A stretch of 64,000 bases of DNA from Lepturacanthus savala (taxonomy: Eukaryota; Chordata; Actinopteri; Scombriformes; Trichiuridae), in the NCBI GenBank assembly GCA_030544235.1, contig CM060471.1, forward strand, positions 6,528,348 to 6,592,347, written 5' to 3'. Below, in pieces: positions 1 to 12,500 of the stretch. A program made the translations under genes and the position numbers. Below the pieces are notes generated by a model. It ran no database searches. It was not told where the DNA came from and saw only the letters and a program-made list of their open reading frames with translations. Position 1 is the first letter of the stretch; the number at the start of each line of letters is the position of its first letter.

Positions 1-1074
1 GGTTGAGATTCCACTCAGAGAGGAGCATTTATTCAGTGAAGGAATGAAAAGGACATTTACTCAAGTTATTGTACCCATGTAAGTTTGATACAAGGATAAT
101 ATGTGTTGTGTTTTACTATTTAAAATACAACACATTCGTATTCACGACTGTTCAAAAGTTTGGGTCAGTTTTGTGTTATCCATGAAAAGTCACACTTTTA
201 TTTACCAAAAATGAATAGAAAATATAGTCAAGACATTGACAAGGTTAGAAATAATGATTTGCTTACATTGAAGGAAGGTCAGTTTTCTAGCTTGCTCACG
301 ATTGTACAAGGGTTATACAAGGGTTTTCTAATCATCCATTAGTCTTCTGACACAATGAGCAAACACATTGTACCATTAGAACACTGGAGTGATAGTTGCT
401 GGAAATGGGCCTCTATACACATATGTAGATATTGATGCACCAAAAACAGACATTTGAAGCTAGAATAGTCATTAACCACATTAGCAATGTATAAAGTGTA
501 TTTCTGATTAGTTTAATGATATCTTCATTAAAAAACAGTGCTTTTCTTTCAAAAATAAGGAAATTTCTAAGTGACCCTAAACTTTTGAACGGTAGTGTAG
601 ATAAAACCAGTGGTTTCAACATTTTAGTCGTTTAACATCTTACAAACAGCAGCGTGTAGTTGGCTCACATTTCGCATGTCCATGTTGTTAAAAGCTCCAC
701 CAAATAGAGATTCTTCCCTCTAAGCTTCTCACATGGGTTCATTTCAGTAAATGTTTAAATTATCTCATATATCACCAACAATTAAAAGATAAGAGGAACA
801 AGTCCTTCTTTATCTGCTGACCCTATGGATCAGGCTGAGGGGCCTGATCCATAGGTTTAACTACATTGAGGGCATAATACTTTTTACTATTTGTACTTTA
901 ATTTAAATAAAGTTTTTCATGCAGGATTCTTAATTGTAATGGAGTATTTTAAATTGCTGTATAGAGTTTGATCTGATTTCTTCCTCCAGCTCTGCCTCTC
1001 TGCCTATTAAAATGGCCTTTAATGCAATAACTCTCGCTGATTCAGTTTTTTTTTTATTGCTCCTCTCCCTGTAG
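1..1074. other. Intron sequence before the first visible dynein exon
   Basis: Apart from the Tc1-like element, I see no coding or RNA gene here. The small palindrome at about 826-858 (GGATCAGGC / GCCTGATCC) is noted. Confidence 0.6.
143..597. mobile_element. Non-autonomous Tc1/mariner-like element
   Basis: The ends are imperfect inverted repeats. The left end reads CACGACTGTTCAAAAGTTTGGGTCA and the right end reads, reversed, CACTACCGTTCAAAAGTTTAGGGTCA. The TTCAAAAGTTT core near the ends is typical of Tc1-like fish elements. No transposase coding is visible in between. It lies in the intron before the first dynein exon of the window. Confidence 0.65.
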
Positions 1075-1302
1075 AACATCCACCTGGTGGCTCGCTGGCT
1101 GGGCACGCTGGAGAAACTTCTGGAGCAGCACGCAGAGGGAAGCCATGAGAATTTCCGTGTGTTCGTCAGTGCCGAGCCCTCCTCCACGCCCGAGGGCCAC
1201 ATCATCCCACAGGGCATCCTGGAGAACTCCATCAAGATCACAAACGAACCTCCTACTGGGATGCATGCCAACCTGCACAAGGCTCTGGACAACTTCAACC
1301 AG
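1075..1302 (+). CDS. dnah9: dnah9 exon: end of AAA6 (dynein D6 region)
   Basis: This exon has 228 nt and 76 codons, and starts and ends between codons. The acceptor is ...ccctgtag and the donor CAG/gtaaca. The translation begins NIHLVARWLGTLEKLLE and contains RVFVSAEP, IIPQGILENSIKITNEPPTG and NLHKALDNFNQ. These are the strongly conserved core of the AAA6 (D6) region of dynein heavy chains. Confidence 0.93.
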
Positions 1303-1552
1303 GTAACACACATGCAGATTTAATAAATGGAGGATTTACATTTCAGTTTATAGCACTTTACACTTCTTCATTTCCACCGCATTTCATTTATTTTTTACAC
1401 ACAAATCATGTGCTGAGCCCTTGAAATATGTTGCATCATCATGGATCAAACTGCCCAATAATATAAACTGTAGTTAAAATGTGCTCACCTATAACTAGAC
1501 TCAACATTTTCATGCTGCTTACATGTTAATGCATCATTAATAATGATCCAGT

Positions 1553-1592
<40 letters not shown>

Positions 1593-3487
1593 TTTAATAC
1601 AGCACTCTGAAAGCGGCATTTCTGCATATTGAGCACATTTACTTTTGATGCATCCATTTTGCTGATACTTTGCTTTTTCGCTTCACTTAAATAAAATTTT
1701 ATGTGCAGGACTTTTAACTGAGTAGTTTAACAGCTTGGTATTTCTTCTTTAGTTAAAGGGTAAGTCTGGAGCTGTTTTATGTTTGTGTTTTTTTTACTGT
1801 CAACAAATGTAATTAATTGACCATAATAAACAATACGTTTCCCCGTGTGTGGCTCTCAGCCGTAGGCATGGCGCTTCCTGCTGAGGACATAATTCTCTGT
1901 CCAAAGTTTGGACGCGTTTTCCTATTCCCTTGAATGAGATATTGTGTCCAAACTTTTGGTTGGTACAGAGTTGTTGCTGTTTTTTAAATGGGTGAAACTA
2001 ATTTTGTGAAACAGCTGGCCACAGTAGATTTGAGCAAACATTACTCAAACATGAGGAAATCCAGCATTTGTCAGGGGACTATATTCAGAGGTGGACTAAT
2101 CCATGTTTGGTGGTAATTCTGTCAGCAGAACAGTGTCTGTGTGTGTGTGTGTGTGTATGTTTGGGGACCGGGGGGATCATTGTGTGTGAGATCATAATAA
2201 TGAAATGCAAAAGAGAGTTGATGTTGTGTTGGTGGTGCTACAAGACAGTGGTTCTCAAAGTAGGGTTCAGGGACCCCTAGGGGTCCTTGGGGTGGCTGGA
2301 GTCCCCAGCCAAAAGGTGAAAAATTTATTTTTATTATAAGTCCATCCATAAGTAACCCAATGACATTTTATCATGGGTTTCATACACTTTCTTTAATATC
2401 TAAAAGTAAAAATCTTACCAGATAGGGACTCTAGGACAAAATCTTATCAAATGGGGGTCCATGCTCTAATTTGTACTTGACATGAAAGAGATTTCAAACC
2501 ATTTTTCTACAGTAGCCCAGAGTGTACAAAAGAAACACCTGCTCTAGAGATTGCTACAACCTTAAAAGCTGCAGGTACTGTATCACTATTAAGGATGCAT
2601 CCATTTTCTGGTAACAGTTCAAACAGGATCTAATATTTGAGAACTGAAAGTCCATGTGAATTCACTCTACTCTCCTCCAACTCATTTACTTGTTTGCTAT
2701 GAGTGGTAGTTTACTTGAACTTTCACTTCAGGCTTCTCATCACGTTTGCAAATAGCAACACCAACTGCATGTAGCAGATGGGAGAAGTCACCTTTCACTC
2801 ACCCTGGTCTCCGACCTGCAATGGACAGATGTGAACATGTTAACATTAAATGTGTGAGTGGTTGGAACCTGCAGGGAGATGGAGATCACAACAGAATCAG
2901 TTTGCTGCTTTTTTGTTTATCGGAAAGTGTCCAGACAACATCAAGCTGCGGGTGGCTCTACAGCTCCCATAGTTAGAACAGATCAGTGGCCTTGTCCAGC
3001 TTTTCTCGACCTTATCAGTTCTCAGTCTCTATCTAAGCCCTACAATTACCTCGGTGCTTCACTGCCAATGCATCTTCCTCTGCACCATTACCTGAGTGCC
3101 CGGCTTCCTCCCAGACCATTTCCACAATCCTTAGTTTGCTGATGTCTATCTGTCTGATAAGTGCAACGTGCTTGTGAGCCTTGTATGCAGAGCCATAGGG
3201 AAGGTCCGCTGAGGTAAGGACGGGGGTTGGGGAGGGGGGGTTCCTGTCATGTGTACTCAGTGAAAACTAATCAATGTTAAACTAACTCTCTGTAATAGCC
3301 CACCCGCATAGCTAAAGCCAGAGCTAAGCCAGAGAAATGACAGTTTCTTTCCTCTTGACCTTTTCAATGGGAGATGTACACAGCTCGGCTGCCTGTTTCC
3401 ATCTCAGAATCATGGGAGATGGAGTCTAAAATCAATGATGGGTGTGCCACAATAGTTTAATATTACTGAGTTGTCTAATGCAGCTGC

Positions 3488-3518
<31 letters not shown>

Positions 3519-6500
3519 CTGTTATGGGTTTGCAATCATGTTTGTTGAGACAGATTTTCCAAGTTTAACTATCAAACATTTAGATTATTCAGACTCACAC
3601 ATACCATTGATGCTAATCCCAGAACTGTCTGTCCACAGATTGAAGTTTATTCGAGTCAGTGGGTACTCAAATCCTGTACTGAATAGAAGTAAAAATACTC
3701 AACTCAATTACAAGTAAAAGGACTGAATGAACATGTTACGTATGTAGAAGTATTATCAGCAAAATGTGCTTAAAGTATCAAAAATAAAGGTACTACTATA
3801 GTAGATTATACTAGTTTTATTCACTAAATACATGTGAGAGTATTGTTGGAATGTTTTAGTTTATCAATATGGAGCTAATCTTAGATACTTTGAGCAGATT
3901 ATCAGTACTGAATCATATTTGTCCCTTTTCACACAAAGTGAAAGAAAAGAACAGCGATGTAATAGAATGTAAGTAATAGAATATTAATGTGTATACATTT
4001 AAAGTAAAATATTAGGATCCTCTGAGTCCTTCATCTGAAACGTAACTGAAGCTGTCGGATGAATGCAGTGGAGGAGAAAGTGCAATATGTCCCTCTGAAG
4101 TAGAAATAGTCAAGTAGAAATACTTCAAAACAGTTCTTGATTAGAACTCATTACAATAGAAAATACATCAGTACTGTAAATATGTGCATTTTTGCTTTCA
4201 TAGCATGACAAATACTAGTAAATCTACCACCGTACCTCTCACGTATCACATTATAAAATCACATCAGCGCCAGCATCATCTGCTAGAGGCCCCTCGTGTA
4301 TTTGCTCCCCACAGTGCAGGACCTGCAGGGAGCAAGCTGCTGCTGGGGGCGTCTCGCTGTCCAGGCTGCTCACTGTCACCACGGGGCCGAGCCGTCACAA
4401 GCTCCCTCACTCTGACACCGCTGGTATCCAGGCTGCCAGCTGTCCCAACAGCCGGCGATGAAATGTCATCAGTATCTGAGCTGTGCTCATTGCCAGTAGC
4501 TGCCTGAGCAGAACAGCTGTTAACGGTAACAGCAGAGGATGGGAAGCTCACGATAAAATACTACCGCAATACTTTCCCCACGATAACGATATTACTGAGA
4601 CATAGTAAGTCTGTAATGGATTCATATATACAGTTGGGCAAAAAAGTTTTTAGTCAGGCACTAATTGTGCAAGTTCTCCCACTTAAAAGGATAAGAGGCC
4701 TGTCATTTTCCTCATAGGTATACCTCAAATATGAGAGACAAAATGAGAAAAAAAAATCGAGAAAATCACATTGTCACAATTTTTTTAAAGAATTTAATTG
4801 CAAATTATAGTGGAAAATAAGTATATGGTCAGTAACAAAAGTTAATCTCAATGCTTTGTTATATACCTTTTGTTGGCGATGACAGAGGTCAAACATCTTC
4901 TGTAAGTCTTCACAAGGTTTTCACACACTGTTGCTAGTATTTCAGCCCATTTCTCCATGCAGATCTCCTCTAGAGCAGAAACCGTTTGACCTCTGTCATT
5001 GCCAACATAGGGTTGAGTGGTTTTAAAAGAAAACCTCCTTCCATCAGCAAGAGCAGAGATGATGAAACTGGGTCTTTCAGCATATTTATAATCACACACC
5101 ACCCAGACAGTGAAGGACAGGGTTGGTAAGACACATTTCAAGGTCCTGGAATGGCCAAGTCTCCAGATCTCAACCCCATAGAAAATGTTTGGAGGGAGTT
5201 TGGGAGGGAGTCTGTGTTCTGCTCTAGAGGAGATCTGCATGGAGGAATGAGCCAAAATACCAGCAACAGTATATGAAAACCTTGTGAAGACTTACAGAAA
5301 ACGTTTGACCTCTGTCATTGCAAACAAAGTATTGCGATGAAATTTTGTTATAGACCAAATAATGTGATTTTCTCGATTTTTTGTAGTGTACCTATGATGG
5401 AAATTACAGGCCTTTCAATTTTTTAAGTGGGACAACATGCAAAATTGGTGACTGAATAAATACTTTTTTTTCCCCACTGTATTGCAAGACAAATCATCTA
5501 TAATACATCAGTATATCTGTGACTAAAGAAGAAAAACATCCCTCAAAAGGCAAAAATCAGTAATGTATTTATTCACAGCATTTAGGTTCATTTTCACTGA
5601 ATCCACAGTTCCATGTCTGACTTTTTAGGTCAGTATTTGCCATTGCGTGTATATTGATAATGTGACACAAGGAAGTATTGCAATATTATTATTTTGTCCC
5701 AACCTAAACACAATTAAAGAAAATTCTTTCTGTATTTTTTACATTTTCTGCCTTCCTTCCTTTGAGAAATCCTTTCGTTTGGTGTTTTTAATTTTGAGTC
5801 AACGTCACATACCATCAGACCAATAAAGGGAGCGTCCATCAGCTAATAGTCACAGCGTTGCACCATGTGAGTCGGCTGCAGCCGATATAGTCGTACTATA
5901 GTAGTAATAGTGGACAGATTAATGCAAAATCAGATCTAACCAGATATATTGCTAGTGCCCTTCAGAAGTCTTGGGCCTCTGGGCAGTCGTCCCGTTGCCT
6001 TGATGGTTAATCGCGCCTTGTGTCTGTGTGTTGATGTGTCTCTCTCCAGGCAATCTGACTGTGTTGTTTCTCTCCAGTCCACGGGTCATGAATAGGGAGG
6101 CTATGCATCTCTTTCAGCTGTGTTGAGCAGAGGAGTACTGCGCAGAATATTAACTAAACCTCCAAAAGTGTGTGTGTTTGATAGCCGGTCTGCACTGTAT
6201 GCATGCATGTGGATCGTAGGAGTCAGCTCCCCAGGGCCCAGCAGCAGGGGAAGCGAAAGGGCGTTCGCCATAACATTCACCATGACACATTCTGGAATAA
6301 AGAGAATTTAGCCTCCCTATTTCCATAGGGGTTATTGGCATGCGTATTTAACTGTCTCTCTCTCTCCCCCCCAGAGATTAGAATTCCATTTACGTCCAGT
6401 TTTTTATTTGCCTGTCTGGAATAATGAGTCCAGAAGACAGTTGGAGGCTGAAAGCGCCTGACAAGTTGTGACAATTAAAAGAGAATCTCATCGTTTGGGT

Positions 6501-9500
6501 TTATTGCCATCGAGTCATCACATTGTCTGTCTGTTAGTGCGCCGTGCCGCTGGGGACTTGACAAAATAAAACAGATCACAGGGCTGCCTGCCACAGCTTT
6601 TTTACCTGTGATGCTACGACGCGGTTTAATGTGGCTGCAGCTCGATGGCAGAGTCCATGTCAGTTAAAAATGTTGCTGTCTTGTTTTGCAGGACACCTTG
6701 GACATGTGCGCGCGGGAGAACGAGTTCAAGAGCATTTTGTTCGCCCTGTGCTACTTCCACGCCGTGGTGGCCGAGAGGAGGAAATTCGGTCCTCAGGGCT
6801 GGAACAGATCGTACCCCTTTAACACCGGAGACCTCACCATTTCTATCAACGTCCTCTACAACTACCTGGAGGCCAATCCAAAGGTGCGTCTTTGTTTTCC
6901 TGTTGCCCCGCGCAAAGGATTACAGCGGCTAACGTTCGTAATCATAATTAAAAATCTAAACACACGCGACCTCAACCGGCGGCCACTAACTGTCTTTGAT
7001 TCCCAGGTGCCATATGATGACCTGCGCTACCTGTTCGGTGAGATCATGTATGGGGGGCACATCACTGACGACTGGGACCGCCGCCTGTGCCGGACATACC
7101 TGGAGGAGTTTATCAAACCAGAGATGATGGAGGGAGAGCTGTGTCTGGCCCCTGGCTTCCCCGTGCCTGGGAACATGGACTATAACAGCTACCACCAGGT
7201 GAGGTCGACAAGATCATGACTGTTATTCCAAGCCAGATTCAATCAAACGTTAATTAAGGGAGTAATGTGCAATTGGCCACCCGAACCTGGACAAATAGGG
7301 GGCAGTGTGTGAGTCACTCACTGAATATAGAGTAAAGTTTACTGTTTAGAGTGAATGTGTACTCACAGTTTAACTCACTGGATCTACTCCCTCTCCTCTT
7401 TCTATACAGGTGTTATTCGGATAAACTGACTACATATTGGAAATCTAAATGGTCATATTCTCAACAAATATGTTAAAATTTAATCAAGGGACATAATGAT
7501 GGTCGTACCTTTGGTGCCACCATTACAGGGATGACATGTTTTAGCAATTTAAAGTCGTTCTGGTTCTCTGATCAAAAAGCCAATGGGATAGTTCCATTAG
7601 ATTTTGGATTATTTTGGATTATTGAAATGCAAATACAATCGCTACTAAATAAATGGTGACATTAGGCTATAACTACATCATGGTCACTTCACTTAAGCAT
7701 CACCACCACTAAGCTTCTTATTTGTAATTTGATTTTGTGCTTTGGTGTGATGATGTTTAATATCTCCGGCGTCTCATGTCTTAATAAAGCATCAACACTG
7801 GCAGTTAAGGTATTTACTGATGGATTTTATGTCTAAAAAATATGTATGTAAAATAACACCAAAAAGCTTTAAAATGCCTCATCTGTTTGAACCACAGACC
7901 TAAGTTTGTCTATTTAAACCGAAAATAAAATCCCCAAAGAACACTGAATAAGATGAGGGAACAGGAAGTGCTAAAATATTAACTTATTTCTGTGTTTTAG
8001 CACTGATTGCTGCAGCAGTTTCTTACTGCTAGTGGCTCAGAACGGCGCTACTCTATCTCATGTTAGACTGATATGTAAAGCGGTATCAGGAGACAGAACA
8101 GGTTGAGGCTAACTGGTTAGCACGCTCACTTTATTAGATATCTCTGCAACACATTCATATGTCTTTCAAAAATCTTTTTTATCTTCACATTCTGTTGATC
8201 AGTTTTTAAAGTTCTAACCACTTAAGACCTGGGCTTATTTTTCAGTTTTCCTGCTATAAATGACAGTAAATATGAGGTATGTACTTAAACCTGGTATCAA
8301 AAGAACATGTGAGGTGACTTAAGAAGTGTCAATCATTTTTATTTATCAATTTATGTTGCTGTTACAGAGCAAATATAGTTAGAATATTGTGTTTTATTAG
8401 AGATAAATATTTTTTTAAAACTTAAAACAAGACCAAACTGACCCAAATCACGGGGGAAAAAATGGAATAAGCTAAATTATCTGCAATGCAAAATGCAATG
8501 ATTAATAAATAAGATAAGAGTTTGATTATTTGTCCCAACTAAATAATCACACAGCTAAAATCTAAATTAAATATCAAAACTACTATTACTATTGATATTA
8601 TATTAAAGTATTTTAATATTGTATTGATGATGTAGATATTGATATATATTGATACTGTAACAGTAACATTGTGTTTTACTACAGATAAAAATACTTCATT
8701 TAGTGTTGGAGGTGAGGTTTTCTCATGTAATATATGCTCAATGCTGCTTTTAAGTTAAACTAAACTTCTGGCCAAATGTTGCACATTACAAGTCATTCCA
8801 TCAACAAACAGGATATAAAAAAGAGGGATTGCAGGAGAAAAGGATGAATTCCAGTAATAAAGACATGACAAGAAAAATAAAGATTAAAGCAGAGGCTTTC
8901 TAGGCGTTTTCTCTGGGCCACCAGGGATCCCAGAGGGTGTTCTACATGTCCTCCAGCAAATTAATGGTGGTTTAATATTGCTATAATTAAAAGCATTCTT
9001 CCTCCATCACTATTCCCTGTGTACAGTGTAGGCCCAGACTTCTACAATTATATGCCAAATCAATAACAATAAAACTCTTTCCATATGGGTCCCTGGGAGA
9101 TAACAGATTGTAGTTTGAGTTATATAAACATTTGTCACAGGTTGAGCTGCTCTGTGGGTGGAAACTGTTTACCAGTCTGAGTGGCAAACCTGAATATCAG
9201 CGGACTGAGATCACAAAGTTGGCTAACGGGGGAAAGTTGAAAGGCATGAAAGTGGAGAAAGAGCGGAACTAGATGAGTCACAAAACATTTCTATTCATGC
9301 TCAACAAAATGGTTTAGAAAATGGATTCTGTGATTGCAGCTATCATTCCATTCATTTACTAAACATTCCTCGTTCCCATTGAGGGTGGGGGATAAATAGC
9401 ATTCAGAGGAACAGAAATACTGCAGGGCTGTTGTTACACTCACGAATCAGACTCTAAACGCTTTGTTCAACTAGAGATTGACGCCGATCTCCCAGCTTTC

Positions 9501-12500
9501 CTTGTTAAAACTGTGTGGAAATGATCAGAGAGTTTAATAAAACTTTAAAACCCTGCATTGGTTTTTAGGCAAAGCTTCAAGTTGTCCACATGTAAACACT
9601 TTGGTACAGAAACACATGCGTTCCATATGGCTCATCTGCAGTGACCGAAGAATACACTTTCAAAGTTTGCTGAAGATTGTCTCACTCAGGGTTCTTGCAC
9701 CATTTCAAATTCAGTCAAAGTCAAAGCTGTTAGGACCTTTTAAAGACCTCAACTATTGAATGCTGTCAAACAACCCATTCAAACCATTAATCAATCAACG
9801 AACAGTTCAAGCTTATTACAATTATATAATAAGCTCCATAATAAAAGTTCTCAATTCAACTTTTCCTAGCAAAAAAGATAAATTTCACATAAATTACACC
9901 TTGCTTTGTATGTTCCTCCAACCATATTTTATTGAACCTGCATCTCCCTGTCTTGGTTTGTTCCTATCTACCAACCATGACTAATGACAATGAAAAGCGT
10001 GACACAGAACTTCTATTAATGGCGGAATCTCTCATTTTCTAATCTAATTCAACAAACACACACTACTAGATGTTTTATGTTAGGCCACTGTGTGCGACAA
10101 TTAAAGCCTTAAACACGCCATCTGCAAATTTAATACCTACAGCAAATGTTTGGAAAATATCAGACATTTTATGACCTTAACTTCCCTGATTTAAAGACCA
10201 TTTAAGACTTAAAGACTCTTAAAGGAACCCTGTCGTTTGTGGCAAAACATGCACAAAAGGTGTTCATAGTAAATAAAATACATACAATATATAACAACAT
10301 GAAACTGTATTGGGGACATTTAACATTAATACATGGTGTGGGTAAGTAAAATAATATGTAAAACATAAAAAAGCCTCGATCTTCAACAGCAACATATAAT
10401 CTACACCAAAAAACTTGTGCAATATATTTTAAATATTTGTAATGTTTTCTCATGTGTACAGTAGCTTGAGTTATACAAATAAAGTTGTAATATGATGTGT
10501 TGTACAAATTAAAATCCCGCTATAGCAGTTCATACAGTCCAGACGTTTACTAGGTTTTGACCTGGTCTTGTTAAAGTCATTTTATGACAGCAGGAAGCAG
10601 CTTCACTGTCCCTGAAGGAAAACTGACAACTGCCTACATTTTTATGAACAGCGGTTCAGAAAATGTGCTCCGGCAGACACTTCAGCTTCTCCCCCCCGAG
10701 GTCCCCAGGGAGCAAGATGGACTCGGATTTAATTTTTCCTCAGTCTGGGTGCCGCACAACAGTTGCATCCCGGCTGTCATGGCAGCTCCGACAGGAAGGG
10801 CTGCAGCATTTATTTATTTTTTTACATTTCACACAGTCGAGCTGGGAGTGAAGGTTTGAGATTTGGCTGGAGAACAGGGGCTGTAAAGGCCTGTGGGTCC
10901 CTGGAGGTCTGTTAGGCCATCGGCTCCCCCTCAACCATCTGGAGCAAACTTACAGCATATTTAGGAGAGAGTTTTAGTGACTCAGCAGTTTTTCCTCTTC
11001 TTTCAACAACATACAGGTGCATGCAATCAGCAAAAGTAAACCAGCAAGCGCTGACAAGATCAAACAATCTGAGTACAAAGTGATTCTGTATTAAAGGCCA
11101 ATATATTTTCCATCAGGACATTATGATTAGAAGAGCTTTTTTTTATTTAATGTAAGTGCCCCCATAAAATGCACCCGAGCTTTCAATTGAGCTTCCACTT
11201 TCATCTGCACTAACTTAAAAGCACATTGACATTCATTATGGACCAGCAGATGGTAAAATGTTATGGTCATTAGCAGTCTGTCAATTGATCCTGAGTGTTT
11301 GAATCTCACCCAGAAATATCTCATCATTTGTACGGTTCCATTCTCGTCCTTTGTCAGCAAAACTTTAGAAGAAACACCTGAGTGGGAAAAAAGGCTTTGG
11401 TACTTTTCTGTCAGGAAGTAATTGGAGTTGACAGTTTCCATTCTGTTAATTTTTTTTTAAAGTAGTGCAGTGCCTGTTAGGAACAGTCCAACTGCTTGGT
11501 TCCTGGAAGTGCTGCTTTGCAGTGTTGTTGAACTTCTCTCATCCAATCGACTTCACACTTTCCAGGTCCTTCTCCTCAGCAACAAACCACCGACTGTGAA
11601 GTCAGTGATTCATGAGTTATATGCAAAGGACAGTCAATACAATTAACATGACGCTTAAAAAAACAAATTATTGCTTTAATCTGAGTATAACTGAACAACT
11701 GTGAACACATGCACTTCAACATGCATCTGATTAATATCAGAGTTCTCATATTACAATTAAGACACCCAGATAATACCACTGGACTTTGGTTTTCTCAGGT
11801 ATGTATATGCTTTAAACAGAGTTAGGCTAGACAATGCATTTGCACATGCTCCATGCCATAGATATATATCTAAGAAAGGTAAGATGTCTTATGGCACAGG
11901 CTTGACGTCCTTGCCCGGCAATCATCTTGAAGGAAGATGATCTGAGCAAACTCAAATACTCTAAACTCGCTGAAAACTTGAAGGATTTACACATGGTTTG
12001 GTTTCTTACATTTTTATAATAAACCAAACCAATTGAAGATCGGTTGAAAATTGATCAAGTTTTGGTCATTTAAAAGAACTTACACCATAAAAATACATTA
12101 TTACAGGTAAGCAAACTGCCTGTAGCAAGATGGCCACCAGTTTGGATGTTCAACTCCATTGGCCGCCAGCATGGATGAGACATCTAGCCTTTCTTATGGA
12201 TATCCATGCTCCATACCCACCACGCTGGCTTATGACCCCGGAACGAAAACATCAAAGAAAGCTGGTCAAAGAAGAGAAATACAATCACTGTAGAAGATCC
12301 AGCAGAGCAGCAAGATGGCAGAAGCTCAGAGAAAAATCCATTTTTGGAAAGATGATGAGTCTGTGTGGTTTGTTCATAATGTGTCAATGTAATGGGTTAA
12401 CCGTAAAGGAGCTGTATTAACCCGTTGAAACACCACATATCGCCCCATAATGTTAAGGGAAGGAAACATTTCCTTCAGTAATTCAATTGTCTCTGTTGCA

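Larger units (their letters stand above)
1303..6691. other. dnah9 intron (5.4 kb)
   Basis: It holds an (AT)n run, a possible hAT fragment, a poly(A) run, an AGTA-rich repeat and the Tc1 fold-back. No supported gene is seen; the short frames near 4200-4550 overlap each other on both strands and match nothing I know. Confidence 0.6.

Noticed and set aside
1870..1967. TGTCCAAACTTTTGGTTGGTAC, like a Tc1-type terminus
   Set aside because: Only one end is recognisable and the sequence to its left does not give a mate, so no element was called.
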